In this document: one piece after another, positions 4,802-13,748 of the stretch
How positions within the stretch are numbered: position 1 is the first letter of the stretch
Layout of the letters: each line of letters opens with the position of its first letter
Origin: a virus
DNA: 22,183 nucleotides
IMG/VR virus record: IMGVR_UViG_3300023278_001631
Span: 1-22,183 of that record
Direction: 5' to 3' (one strand)
Made by a program: the position numbers and the translations under genes
Notes under the pieces: model-generated
Seen by the model: the letters and a program-made list of their open reading frames with translations, nothing else
Told to the model about the DNA's origin: nothing
The model's database searches: none

Positions 4802-5093
4802 AATCTATGAAGGCTGGAGAAACAACATCATTCCTCCAGAGCACCTAAAGGAGCAAATAGATGAGGTGAGTAGAGAGAGAATGTCTATATGTGAGCAATG
4901 CGAGCATCATTCTAAACATCATAAAACACCTGCTAGACCAGATGCACATTGTACTAATTGTGGATGCACACTAGCTGCAAAAACTAAATGCCTTTCCTGC
5001 GCCTGTCCTATTAGTAAGTGGACGGTTGTTTTAAGTAATGAACAGGAAATGGAGATTATAAAAGAAAATGTCAAAGACAGTAAGACTGAATAA
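4785..5093 (+). CDS. Zinc-ribbon phage protein (102 aa)
   Basis: Cysteine spacing dominates the centre: ICEQCEHH (about 35-42), then HCTNCGCTLAAKTKCLSCACP (in pieces: CTNCGC near 56-61, KCLSCACP near 68-75), then SKW. The order CxxC ... CxxCGC ... C-x-x-C-x-CP-x-x-KW is one I recall as a widespread small phage protein family of unknown function, probably binding one or two zinc ions. An N-terminal helix (LSEIYEGWRNNIIPPEHLKEQ) may mediate interaction. It overlaps both neighbours (17 and 26 bases), so it is part of the pre-packaging operon and may act in virion assembly. Confidence 0.7.
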   Translation: MKKLSEIYEGWRNNIIPPEHLKEQIDEVSRERMSICEQCEHHSKHHKTPARPDAHCTNCGCTLAAKTKCLSCACPISKWTVVLSNEQEMEIIKENVKDSKTE

Positions 5094-5313
5094 AATCCCT
5101 ATAACAACACTACTTCAAATACTGTCTCAGTTATTTGAAGAAGGCGCAGACTATATAGATATTGAAGGAAAGCCTGAAAAAGATAGTGAGAGTGATGTTT
5201 TAAAGGTGACAGTTAGACCAGAATACTATTCAAAAGATTTAGATATTGAAGAAATTAAAATAGAACAGTTTAACAAACAACTATCAGATGAAGACATAAA
5301 TGATTTAATATGA
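5068..5313 (+). CDS. Hypothetical small acidic protein (81 aa)
   Basis: The N-terminus MSKTVRLNKIPITTLLQILSQ resembles an amphipathic helix; then LFEEGADYIDIEGKPEK and DVLKVTVRPEYYSK are strand-like, followed by an acidic C-terminal part (DIEEIKIEQFNKQLSDEDIND). The layout (helix, LFEEGADYIDI, KVTVRPEYY) suggests a small alpha/beta fold. It overlaps the preceding gene by 26 bases and shares ATGA with the following gene, so translation is coupled. Function unknown. The position upstream of terminase fits a packaging accessory, but that is context only. Confidence 0.68.
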   Translation: MSKTVRLNKIPITTLLQILSQLFEEGADYIDIEGKPEKDSESDVLKVTVRPEYYSKDLDIEEIKIEQFNKQLSDEDINDLI

Positions 5314-5585
5314 AAGCTGAATTCTACAGGAAGATAATAAATGTGCTACTGGAGCTTAAAAAAACTAATCCAGAATATAACCTTGGAAAACATATAGCAA
5401 CAGCAGTTGACTCATCTTCCACAACAAAGGACTTATGGGGAATGTCCGATAAAGAATTATACGCTAGTATAAAGAACTATCAGCTAGCTATAGAGTTAGA
5501 TGACTTTAATGATTCTGAACTAGAGAAAATATTAAATGAAGGAATGCATCTAGGTAGGATATTGGAAGAGGATGATGAGTACTAA
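5310..5585 (+). CDS. Hypothetical small helical protein (91 aa)
   Basis: The ATG overlaps the upstream stop as ATGA. The protein begins MKAEFYRKIINVLLELKKTN, then NLGKHIATAVDSSS, a DLWGMSDKELYASIKNYQLA helix and an acidic tail (ILEEDDEY). The NLGKHIATAVDSS followed by LWGMSDKELY pattern reminds me of short proteins in Bacteroidota phage packaging modules, but I cannot assign a named family. No cysteines and no membrane segment. About 27 bases separate it from the next gene. Confidence 0.68.
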   Translation: MKAEFYRKIINVLLELKKTNPEYNLGKHIATAVDSSSTTKDLWGMSDKELYASIKNYQLAIELDDFNDSELEKILNEGMHLGRILEEDDEY

Positions 5586-5612
5586 GTGATTTAATTTTCA
5601 TACATTATAACC

Positions 5613-5942
5613 ATGGCAAATAAAACTACATACATTAATGCAGAACTTGATTGGGCAGAACAACAACTTAATTCTTGGAAAGAATATGTTGATGCTAATC
5701 CTTTGCACAAGCTTGAAGATAGAGTGAAATACAAAGAAACATCTAATGGAGGATCTATTCCTATGGTTGTTGCAAGTATTGAATCTCAAGGAAAGTTTGT
5801 ACAAGATACAATGAAAAACTACTTGTCTCTTCTAGAACAAGTTGATAAACTTCGTGAAAAAGAAGAAAAGAAAAAGATAGAAACTAGAGGCGGTCAAGAG
5901 TTAGGATCTATGGCTGAAGAGTTTATCAAGAGCAGAAAATAA
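5613..5942 (+). CDS. Candidate small terminase subunit (109 aa)
   Basis: This gene sits directly before the large terminase and shares TAATG with it, the usual place for a small (DNA-recognition) terminase subunit. The sequence is helical: ELDWAEQQLNSWKEYVDAN (about 10-28), a middle SNGGSIPMVVASIESQGKFVQD, then a strongly coiled-coil-like YLSLLEQVDKLREKEEKKK, ending in a charged tail. Coiled-coil oligomerisation fits the ring-forming small terminases, but no clear helix-turn-helix is visible. The call rests on synteny, size and predicted helices only; another packaging accessory is possible. Confidence 0.45.
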   Translation: MANKTTYINAELDWAEQQLNSWKEYVDANPLHKLEDRVKYKETSNGGSIPMVVASIESQGKFVQDTMKNYLSLLEQVDKLREKEEKKKIETRGGQELGSMAEEFIKSRK

Positions 5943-7963
5943 TGGAATTAAAAAGCATAGACTATAAGGATTGGATGATCAATCAGAAGAGAGTTCCTGA
6001 TAAGGATTCTGATGAATACAAACCTTTCTATGACTTCCATAAAGAGGTATGCATGAACGGATGCATGATGAATGGAGTTTACATAAACCCATTCCTATAC
6101 TGGCATTTAAATGCATGGCATACAGAGGTTGACATTATAGATGAATATGGTAGAATTAACCAGAAATATGCCAATCCACTACTTAGAGATAATGAGTGGC
6201 TGGTAACAAGTGAGATAGACAGAGCACATAAAGAAAAGAAAGGACTTGTTATATTAGGAATCAGACGTTTTGCTAAGTCTGTTATAGAAGCAAGTTACAT
6301 AGCACATGGTGCAACATTTGATGAGAACTCACAAAACATCATTGCTGGACTGAATGCTCCCGATATTAAACTTATTACAGATAAGATAGATAAAGGACTT
6401 AACTTCTTACCAAAAGCGTGGAGATGGCAAAGAGTGGAAGATAACTGGAAGAACCAAGTGACACTCGGAATCAAAACTAGAGGTGGAGAACGTATCCCTT
6501 TCTCACAAATCCTGATTCGTAACTTAGATGAGGGTAATAATGAAGAAGCTATTGCAGGTACAAAGCCTCGTAGACTTATTATTGATGAAATTGGTAAAGG
6601 AAGCTTCTTAAGAGGTTTTCAAGCTGCTGTTCCTGGATTTACAACACCATTTGGTTGGGGATGTAGTCCTATTCTTACAGGAACAGGTGGTGACATGAAG
6701 AAATTCATGGATGCAAAGAGTTTGATGTTTGACGTAGACAATTTTAATTTTCTTACGTATAATAACTCAAAAGATGAGAAACGTGTACATGGATTGTTTA
6801 TTTCTCACAAATATAGAATGGAAGCCAAGGAAGAAAGCTCTCTTGGTAAATTTTTAGAACAACCTGCAGATTCTCCACTCAACGATGTACCTATGATGGT
6901 ATCTAATGAGGAGAAGGCTACAGAGATAACCAATAACAACTTAGAGCGTCTAAAGAAAGCAGGTGATAGACTAGCCTACTTAAAAGAGAAGATGTATTAC
7001 CCACAAGAAGTGGATGACATATTCTTAAATGAAGACACAAACATTTTTGACATAGAGGCAGCAAAGCGTCAAAAGTCTAGAATTACAGAAGGAGAAAGAA
7101 CAGGCACGCCTGTTATACTATATGATGATGGTGAAGGTGTAAAGCATGAATTTACAGATAAGTTACCCATAAGTAACTTTCCACTTAAGAATACAGATTT
7201 AAAAGATGCTCCTATAGTTATTTATGAGTTTCCAGTGACAAATCCACCATATGGACTATATGTGGCGGGCATTGACCCTTATAGACAAGGTAAATCAGCT
7301 TACAGTAGTTCATTAGGTTCTGTGTATATATACAAACGTATGCATTCTATATCTGGTGAGAAATACCAAGATATGTTTGTAGCAAGCTACTGTGCACGTC
7401 CTGATAAAAAAGAAACTTGGGAAAATCAAGCTCGCTACCTCATTAAGTATTATAATGCAAGAGCACTATGTGAGAATGATGAGATTTCTTTTATTGATCA
7501 CATGATTAGTAAGGGTGATGCTCAATATCTAGAGAGACAACCTAACTGGTTGAAGGAGATTGTACCAAACACCACTGTAAGACGTGACTATGGTATTCAT
7601 AGATCATCACAAAAGATTAGAGATTTCTTACATGGTTGTCTTAAAAAATATTCAGAAGAAATAATCCATTCCGAAACTAATGAAGAAGGTGAGATTGTTT
7701 CTAAAACAAAAGGAATGGCAAAGATACTTGACCCTCTTTTACTAGAAGAGATGATTCAGTATAACGAAACTGGTAACTTTGACCGAATCATTGCAGCTGA
7801 GTTAGCAATAGCTCTAGCAATGAAGCTTGATCCCATTATTGGAAGAGTGGGAGATAAAGAAGACCCTAGACTAACTTCCTTACACAATAAAAACAAACGA
7901 AACAAACTATTTACAGAGTCTAGAGGACTCTTTAATAGATCAAAAAACAAAATGTTCTTATAA
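5942..7963 (+). CDS. terL: Terminase large subunit (673 aa)
   Basis: The DNA-packaging motor: an N-terminal ATPase that pumps DNA into the prohead and a C-terminal nuclease that cuts the concatemer. ATPase signs: LVILGIRRFAKSV (about 102-114) as Walker A, with Ala in place of the usual second Gly of GKS, and RRLIIDEIGKG (about 210-220) as Walker B with the catalytic Glu. RNase H-like nuclease signs: YVAGIDPYRQG (Asp near 445), ALCENDEISFI (acidic residues near 509-511) and FDRIIAAELAIALAM (Asp near 614). The length fits crAss-like large terminases. Coupled to both neighbours through TAATG overlaps. Confidence 0.9.
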   Translation: MELKSIDYKDWMINQKRVPDKDSDEYKPFYDFHKEVCMNGCMMNGVYINPFLYWHLNAWHTEVDIIDEYGRINQKYANPLLRDNEWLVTSEIDRAHKEKKGLVILGIRRFAKSVIEASYIAHGATFDENSQNIIAGLNAPDIKLITDKIDKGLNFLPKAWRWQRVEDNWKNQVTLGIKTRGGERIPFSQILIRNLDEGNNEEAIAGTKPRRLIIDEIGKGSFLRGFQAAVPGFTTPFGWGCSPILTGTGGDMKKFMDAKSLMFDVDNFNFLTYNNSKDEKRVHGLFISHKYRMEAKEESSLGKFLEQPADSPLNDVPMMVSNEEKATEITNNNLERLKKAGDRLAYLKEKMYYPQEVDDIFLNEDTNIFDIEAAKRQKSRITEGERTGTPVILYDDGEGVKHEFTDKLPISNFPLKNTDLKDAPIVIYEFPVTNPPYGLYVAGIDPYRQGKSAYSSSLGSVYIYKRMHSISGEKYQDMFVASYCARPDKKETWENQARYLIKYYNARALCENDEISFIDHMISKGDAQYLERQPNWLKEIVPNTTVRRDYGIHRSSQKIRDFLHGCLKKYSEEIIHSETNEEGEIVSKTKGMAKILDPLLLEEMIQYNETGNFDRIIAAELAIALAMKLDPIIGRVGDKEDPRLTSLHNKNKRNKLFTESRGLFNRSKNKMFL

Positions 7964-10548
7964 TGGCAATTATTAGATATACAAAAGACGAAAACATTAG
8001 GTATGCCTATCTGAACATCTTTCCTGACCAGTTCAAAACTGAGAAACAAAAGAAAGATGAAAGTTGGATAAAGAATACCATGGACTACTTTGCAAACAAA
8101 TCGTATGCAGAGTATGTAAGAAGTAGAGACACATTTGTAAAGAACTACGACTTAATGAAAGGAATCTTAAGAAAAGAAGATTTCTTAATTGAGGAACCTG
8201 AAGTTAAGAGTTTTACAGACATGCTTACAGCAGATATTGATCTGCCAGCATATGTAAAGCACTACTCAATTATCACCACTCCTGTAAATGAGTTGGTTGG
8301 TGAGATATCAAAACGTCCAGATAGTTTTAGAGTGAAGGCTTTTGATGACGATAGTCAAGCTCAAGAATTACAATTTAAGACAGATACACTAAAAGCTTAC
8401 GTAATCAATCAAGTGAAACAGCAAGTTATGGCTAAAGCAGCCATGTCTGGACAAGAGGTTTCTATGGAAGATATTGAGAAGATTACAATGGAACAGGTTA
8501 AGGATCAGCTAGATAGCTATACATCTGTAGCTGAGAAGTGGGCAAATCACACACTCACAGCTCAAAAAGCTGAATTCAACCTTAAAGAAAAAAGTGAAGA
8601 TGCCTTTAGAGACCTACTTGTTTCTGCTAGAGAGTTCTATCACATTTATGAAGACAACTCAAAAGTTGGATTTAATATAGAGGTGGCTAATCCAAAGAAC
8701 ACTTGGTTCCTTACAACACCAGATAAGAAATACATTTCTGACCCTACAGGTAGAGCCCAAGGAGCGTATGCTGCTGGTACTGTGGAAGTTATGGAATTGT
8801 CACAGATTATTGAGACATTTCCAGATTTAACAAAAGAAGAAATTGATCACCTAAGAAGCTCATTACAAGACTATGGACTTATCAATGTAAGAGAATCTAA
8901 TTTAGGCAATCCAGATGCTATTCCAGGAAATGACTCAGTTATCTATGACACTTATGATCCTCTTGTGTTACAAACACGCATGATTATAGAGAGTGAGATG
9001 AAAGATAATGATGATGGACTAAGAGACTTTTTAGGTCTTACATCTAATGTGTCTTCATTTGGATACAAGTATGTTGTTGTAAGAAGCTATTGGATTTCTA
9101 AAAAGAAGATAGGTAAGCTTATTTATATTGATGAGATGGGTAATGAGCAGTCAACTCTTGTTGATGAAACATACAAGTCAGGAGACATGCCCACACAGCA
9201 ATCTCTTGAGTGGGGATGGATTAACCAATGGTACCAAGGAGTTAAGATTGGACCAGACATTTATCACATCAAACCTTTTACACTTCTAAACTACTGTCCA
9301 ATCATTGGTACTACGTACGAAGTAAAGAACACAGAGGCACGATCTTTGGTAGACCTAATGAAACCCTTCCAGGTGATATATAACGTCTGTATGAACCAGT
9401 TATATAAGCTGCTAGAGAAAGAGGTTGGTAAGGTGCAATTAATGTCTCTACGACACATTCCTGTTCCTAAAGATGGTGATGCACAAGATGCATTAGATAT
9501 GTGGGAAATGGAAGCTCGTGAAAGAGGAGTGGTGTTTATTGATGACAGTCCAGAGAATTTAAAGAGTCCAAGTTCATTTAACCAGTTTACATCTTTAGAT
9601 CTTACACGTACACAAGAAATACAAGCTCGTTATACACTAGCACAACAAATGAAGATAGAGTGCTGGGAACTTATTGGTATGTCTAGACAGCGTATGGGCT
9701 CCATAGCTGCCTCAGAAACAGCCACAGGTACAAATACTGCAATGCAACAGAGTTACTCGCAGACAGAGCCTCTATTCATCGCTCACGAGTATGTAATGGG
9801 TCAACTATATCAAGCAATTGTAGATGCTGCCCTGTATATTGAAAGTAGTAAACCACAATCTACCCTGTCATATATAACAAACGAAGGTGAGTCTGCATTC
9901 GTTCAAGTGAATGGAACAGACTTACAACTTCGTGATTTGAAAGTGTTCTTGACCAATCGTCCAGAAGACACTCAAATGTTCAACGAACTTAGACAACTAT
10001 CTCAGGCACTCATCCAAAATGGTGGTAGCTTATATGATGTAATTGAGCTTTACAGCACTAAGTCTATGAGAGAAATGAAGAAAACTTTCAAGGATCTTAG
10101 AGATAGACAAGTGCAACAGCAAGAGCAACAGATGCAATTGCAACAACAACAGCAAGAGCAACAAGGTCAAATTGCACAAGCTCAAATAGAAGAGGCTGCA
10201 AGAATGGCTGAACAAAAGGTGGCTAACGATAACTATCAAAATGAGCTTGACCGTATCAACAAGAAAGAGATTGCTATGATAAATGCAATGTCTAAAGAAG
10301 GCGGAGCATCTGCTGATCTTGATCAATCAGGTACGCCAGATGCACTTGAGATAGAAAAACTTGCATCTCAACAAACAAAAGCTCAGAAAGACTATGATAG
10401 CAAAATGGCTGACATTATGTCTAAAAACACTATAGCTCAACAAAAGCTACAGATTGAAAGAGAGAAGATTAAACTAGCTCGTGACAATCAAGCAAACGAT
10501 CTTGCTGTAGCAAAAGAAAACGCAAGAGGTAGAAATAATAAAAACTAA
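7963..10548 (+). CDS. Portal protein (861 aa)
   Basis: The portal dodecamer is the DNA channel at one capsid vertex and docks the terminase and neck. The assignment rests on position (directly after terL through TAATG, before a scaffold-like gene and the capsid gene), on length, and on typical layout: a helical N-terminus with YAEYVRSRDTFVKNYDLMKG, a central alpha/beta core (STIITTP-like SIITTPVNELVGEIS, then WGWINQWYQGVKIGP), a long helix rich in RERGVVFIDD and SRQRMGSIAASETATGTN, and a C-terminal helical crown. The end carries a glutamine-rich stretch (about 705-735: VQQQEQQMQLQQQQQEQQ) followed by a long charged coiled coil, as in other portals with extended barrels. Large size matches crAss-like portals. 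Confidence 0.82.
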   Translation: MAIIRYTKDENIRYAYLNIFPDQFKTEKQKKDESWIKNTMDYFANKSYAEYVRSRDTFVKNYDLMKGILRKEDFLIEEPEVKSFTDMLTADIDLPAYVKHYSIITTPVNELVGEISKRPDSFRVKAFDDDSQAQELQFKTDTLKAYVINQVKQQVMAKAAMSGQEVSMEDIEKITMEQVKDQLDSYTSVAEKWANHTLTAQKAEFNLKEKSEDAFRDLLVSAREFYHIYEDNSKVGFNIEVANPKNTWFLTTPDKKYISDPTGRAQGAYAAGTVEVMELSQIIETFPDLTKEEIDHLRSSLQDYGLINVRESNLGNPDAIPGNDSVIYDTYDPLVLQTRMIIESEMKDNDDGLRDFLGLTSNVSSFGYKYVVVRSYWISKKKIGKLIYIDEMGNEQSTLVDETYKSGDMPTQQSLEWGWINQWYQGVKIGPDIYHIKPFTLLNYCPIIGTTYEVKNTEARSLVDLMKPFQVIYNVCMNQLYKLLEKEVGKVQLMSLRHIPVPKDGDAQDALDMWEMEARERGVVFIDDSPENLKSPSSFNQFTSLDLTRTQEIQARYTLAQQMKIECWELIGMSRQRMGSIAASETATGTNTAMQQSYSQTEPLFIAHEYVMGQLYQAIVDAALYIESSKPQSTLSYITNEGESAFVQVNGTDLQLRDLKVFLTNRPEDTQMFNELRQLSQALIQNGGSLYDVIELYSTKSMREMKKTFKDLRDRQVQQQEQQMQLQQQQQEQQGQIAQAQIEEAARMAEQKVANDNYQNELDRINKKEIAMINAMSKEGGASADLDQSGTPDALEIEKLASQQTKAQKDYDSKMADIMSKNTIAQQKLQIEREKIKLARDNQANDLAVAKENARGRNNKN

Positions 10549-10693
10549 CAAATTAGATTACAAGAGTAGGAACCATTAATGCTATATTATGCAAAAAAGT
10601 TTTCCAAAACGGCTTAATTAGTTTTGATATTAAATAGTCTTATTCTAATTTTATTCAAAATAAAACCAATTTATTAATAAAAGTTAACTACAT
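10549..10693 (+). promoter_or_regulatory. AT-rich spacer with a weak promoter-like box
   Basis: This 145-base gap before the scaffold-like gene contains TAGTTTTG at 10619-10626, matching the TAnnTTTG -7 box, but no convincing TTTG lies about 21 bases upstream. A 12-codon frame at 10579-10617 is not convincing. The gap may provide an extra promoter for scaffold and capsid, which are needed in high amounts, but support is weak. Confidence 0.25.
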
Positions 10694-11971
10694 ATGTCTG
10701 ATAATTTAGATAAGGTCGGTAATTTTGGTATTCAGGACACTATGGAAATGGGTGCTGGAGATACACAATTATTAAATGATTTATTCTCTCCAGAAACTGC
10801 TTCAGGTGATCCTGATGATGTCACACCAATAGTAAATGAAGTGGATGCACCAGTAGAAGAATCTAATGATGCGCCACCAAAAGGTAAAGATATCATCCCT
10901 CCTAAAAGCGTTGATGGTAAAACTGATGAAGAAAAGATGTCAGGAGAATCATTAGTCGCTGATTTCTTAAGTGGTGTTGAAGAGGATGAAGAGGATGAAG
11001 AAGTTGTTGTAAAAGAGAAACCTAAGAAAAAAGAATCTGTTGCTGAAGAAGAAGTTCTTAGTGAGGATGCAAGTGATGATGAAGATGTCACAGAATTCTC
11101 TGCACTAGCAAACGATCTTTTTAATTTAGGAGTTTTTACTAAAGGAGATGAAGATGAAGATGTAGCAATCAACACTCCTGAAGAATTTCTAGAACGCTTT
11201 AATGCTGAAAAGAAAAAAGGAGCTTCAGAAATAATCCAAAACTTCATTGGCCAATTTGGAGAAGATTACCAAAATGCTTTCGAATCCATCTTTGTAAAAG
11301 GTGCTGATCCAAAAGAGTATTTTAATACATACAACCAAGTTGTAAGTTTCTCTCAAATGGACCTATCTAATGAGAAGAATCAAATGTCAGTGATGCAAAA
11401 AGCATTATCTGATCAAGGATTTGAACCAGAAGACATAACCACAGAAATTGAAAGATTGCAAAACTATGGTGATTTAGAAACTGTAGCTGCAAGACATCAT
11501 AAAGTGTTAGTTAAGAAAGAAGCTAAAAAGCTTCAAGAAATACAAAAAGAGGCTGAACAAGTTCAACAACAAAAAGCTGCTATTAAAAATCAGTATGTAG
11601 GCAACGTTCAATCAATTTTATCTGAAAAGCTAAAAAGTAAAGAATTTGATGGCATTCCTATCAACCCTAATTTGGCAAACGAACTACAAGACTTCCTATT
11701 AGTGGACAAGTGGAAAACTCCTGCTGGAGAAACTCTCACTGATTTTGATCGTACCATCTTAGATTTGAAAAAACCTGAGAACCATGAAATGAAAGTGAAG
11801 GTTGGTCTTTTACTAAAGATATTAGAAAAAGATCCTACACTGTCTACAATTCAAAGAACCGGAGTTACTAAAAGCTCTAATAAACTCTTTGGGGAAGTTG
11901 CAAGACAAGTTCGTAAATCAGGATCAACCTCATCAAAGAGTAATAGTAAACCAAATTCATGGTTTTTATAA
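10694..11971 (+). CDS. Probable scaffold / capsid assembly protein (425 aa)
   Basis: The gene lies between portal and major capsid, the standard place for a scaffold. The N-terminal ~150 residues are disordered and very acidic (EEDEEDEEVVV, SDDEDVTEF), interrupted by KEKPKKKE. The middle is helical (EEFLERFNAEKKKGASE, YFNTYNQVVSFSQ) and a long coiled coil follows (KKEAKKLQEIQKEAEQVQQQ, about 275-294). The basic Ser-rich C-terminus (RQVRKSGSTSSKSNSKPNS) could bind the capsid shell, as C-termini do in known scaffolds. No protease motif is visible. The final WFL is unusual but conserved significance cannot be judged. Confidence 0.68.
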   Translation: MSDNLDKVGNFGIQDTMEMGAGDTQLLNDLFSPETASGDPDDVTPIVNEVDAPVEESNDAPPKGKDIIPPKSVDGKTDEEKMSGESLVADFLSGVEEDEEDEEVVVKEKPKKKESVAEEEVLSEDASDDEDVTEFSALANDLFNLGVFTKGDEDEDVAINTPEEFLERFNAEKKKGASEIIQNFIGQFGEDYQNAFESIFVKGADPKEYFNTYNQVVSFSQMDLSNEKNQMSVMQKALSDQGFEPEDITTEIERLQNYGDLETVAARHHKVLVKKEAKKLQEIQKEAEQVQQQKAAIKNQYVGNVQSILSEKLKSKEFDGIPINPNLANELQDFLLVDKWKTPAGETLTDFDRTILDLKKPENHEMKVKVGLLLKILEKDPTLSTIQRTGVTKSSNKLFGEVARQVRKSGSTSSKSNSKPNSWFL

Positions 11972-12001
11972 TAGTAAATTAATAACAAAAAAAAATAAGA
12001 A

Positions 12002-13555
12002 ATGGCAATTCAAACTATTCCAGGTCTAACTGGTTTTACTTATGCACGAGTAGCTTCTATGGATAAGCGTGCTGTAGGTAAACTAACAGACGCAAATCAC
12101 TTAGAGTCTTTCCACACTACTGAGCCCGCAGACTATGATAAAAAGATCATCAGTCTTTACACACAATCTTCATTGTATAGCAATGATTTCCTTGACATGA
12201 TTAACAAGAGCACTCCGTATTATATTGATACGAACAGTGATTCTTGGAAATGGGATATCGCTGTACCATACAAATTCCCAAAAATCATTGAAGTTCCTAC
12301 ACAAACGTCGGATCTATCAAAGCCAGGTATTGATGGTCAAGAGTTCCAACTTATTTTGGATACTAATGAGTTTTCTAAAAACGCTATCATTTCTGTAGGA
12401 ACTCGTCAGTATGGTCCTCGTTTCTATGTAATCAAAGATCCTCAGCCTTATAACGCTGGATTCTTGTACACTTTTACATTATTAAGTGACAACCCAACTG
12501 TTGACTTTGTATCTTCTACATTCTTACAAGCTGGTCTTGAACTAGAATTGATCGATGCTGCAATTGGAGAATTTGATCAAGACTTGTTAGGTCTTCCTCG
12601 TTTGGGTGAGAAAATCACTATGTTTGAATCTCTTGGTTCTGCATATGGATATGAGCACAAAATTACTGAATGGGCTGATGACAAAATGTTACGTGACTCT
12701 TCAGGTAAATCATTAGACATCTTAGTATATGCTCCACAACGTCGCAATCAACTTCCTTTAACTCGTAACGATGTTAAGTGGGAACCATTTGTTGAGTTCT
12801 GGATGCGTAAATCTATGATAGAATTAAAAGTTAAGCGCATGATCTGGGCTAAGCCTGGTACAGTGAAAACTAACGGTTCTCGTCAAGAAGTTAAGCGTAC
12901 GTCTGCTGGTGTATATCACCGTATGCGTAACAATGGTAACTTGGTACAATACAACCGTGGAGAATTCTCTGCTAACTTGATTCGTTCAGTATTTGGAGAT
13001 TTGTTCTATCGTCGAGTGGATGTTAAAGATCGTCGAGTTAAAATGTATACTAATGAAGCTGGATTCGATGTATTCCAACAAGCTCTTAAGAATGATGCAC
13101 TTAACTCTGGTCTTACCTTCATGGCTGATTCTGGAAATCGCTACCTACAAGGAGAAGGACAGTCTATCACTTACAACTTTGCATTTGATGCAATGGTAAC
13201 TCGTGAGACTGGACGTGTAGAACTTATGCACTTGAAAGAACTAGATTTACCACAAACTAATCTAGAATTCGGACAAAACAAGAAGTCTACTCCTGTATTC
13301 ATGGTATTTGATGTATCTCCTGAATCTGATGGATCAATGATTAACAACATCCGTGAAGTACGTATGAAGGGTGCACCTTCTATGACTTGGGGTTATATTG
13401 ATGGAACTCGTCACCACTTAGGATTTGCTAAGTCTCAAGGTATGAGCTCTGCTAATAAATTCCCAGGGTACGAAATCTGGATGAAGGATCGTTGCGATGT
13501 ATTCATTGAGGATTTATCTAGAACTGTGTTAATTGAAGAAATTCCACAATTCTAA
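12002..13555 (+). CDS. Major capsid protein (517 aa)
   Basis: Forms the icosahedral shell. Position after terminase, portal and scaffold, the ~500-residue length and the beta-rich composition with few low-complexity parts support an HK97-fold capsid protein; size and order resemble crAss-like capsids. Notable segments: ITMFESLGSAYGYEHKITEW (near 200-220), FVEFWMRKSMIELKVKRMIW (a long spine-like helix, near 262-281), and the C-terminus GYEIWMKDRCDVFIEDLSRT. Start ATG follows an A-rich AATAACAAAAAAAAATAAGA leader without Shine-Dalgarno. Codons here use more CGT and GGT than the neighbouring genes, fitting high expression. A hairpin terminator follows. Confidence 0.82.
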   Translation: MAIQTIPGLTGFTYARVASMDKRAVGKLTDANHLESFHTTEPADYDKKIISLYTQSSLYSNDFLDMINKSTPYYIDTNSDSWKWDIAVPYKFPKIIEVPTQTSDLSKPGIDGQEFQLILDTNEFSKNAIISVGTRQYGPRFYVIKDPQPYNAGFLYTFTLLSDNPTVDFVSSTFLQAGLELELIDAAIGEFDQDLLGLPRLGEKITMFESLGSAYGYEHKITEWADDKMLRDSSGKSLDILVYAPQRRNQLPLTRNDVKWEPFVEFWMRKSMIELKVKRMIWAKPGTVKTNGSRQEVKRTSAGVYHRMRNNGNLVQYNRGEFSANLIRSVFGDLFYRRVDVKDRRVKMYTNEAGFDVFQQALKNDALNSGLTFMADSGNRYLQGEGQSITYNFAFDAMVTRETGRVELMHLKELDLPQTNLEFGQNKKSTPVFMVFDVSPESDGSMINNIREVRMKGAPSMTWGYIDGTRHHLGFAKSQGMSSANKFPGYEIWMKDRCDVFIEDLSRTVLIEEIPQF

Positions 13556-13567
13556 ATTATATATATG

Positions 13568-13602
13568 CCTACCGCACATAGTGCACTAGAGTAGGTCTTT
13601 TT
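13568..13602 (+). terminator. Intrinsic terminator after the capsid gene
   Basis: CCTAC (13568-13572) pairs with GTAGG (13591-13595), with an inner GCAC-ATA-GTGC hairpin (13574-13584), followed by TCTTTTT (13596-13602). It lies 13 bases after the capsid stop codon, so it probably ends or attenuates the head transcript. Confidence 0.6.
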
Positions 13603-13604
13603 CA

Positions 13605-13655
13605 GAGAAGTGTCCCCTCACATCCCTGTCCCTCCTCAGAGGGGACATTCTTCTC
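13605..13655 (+). repeat. Long GC-rich hairpin in the post-capsid gap
   Basis: GAGAAGTGTCCCCTC (13605-13619) pairs with GAGGGGACA (13639-13647) and CTTCTC (13650-13655), giving 15 base pairs with a two-base TT bulge. The loop contains a second C-rich strand (TGTCCCTCC, about 13627-13635) that could compete for the same GAGGGGACA. No T-run follows, so it is more likely an mRNA 3' stabiliser, processing site or protein-binding element than a terminator. Further on, AGAGTGAT (13664-13671) pairs with ATCACTCT (13699-13706). Confidence 0.55.
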
Positions 13656-13748
13656 AGAAACACAGAGTGATGAATTAAGTTTCTACCCATTCAATTGGAT
13701 CACTCTACAAATAAAATAAACCAATAACTTATTTAATTAAACTACATT

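Noticed and set aside
10100-10180. Possible CRISPR-like or tandem repeat in the CAA/CAG-rich part of the portal gene
   Set aside because: It is a codon-level glutamine-rich stretch in the portal C-terminus, with no regular repeat-spacer pattern.
10579-10617. 12-codon frame in the gap before the scaffold gene
   Set aside because: Too short and no leader-peptide signature or terminator after it.
10732-11247. 171-codon minus-strand frame inside the scaffold gene
   Set aside because: Ser-rich product arises from the Asp/Glu codons on the other strand; the plus-strand scaffold candidate fits position and coiled-coil content.
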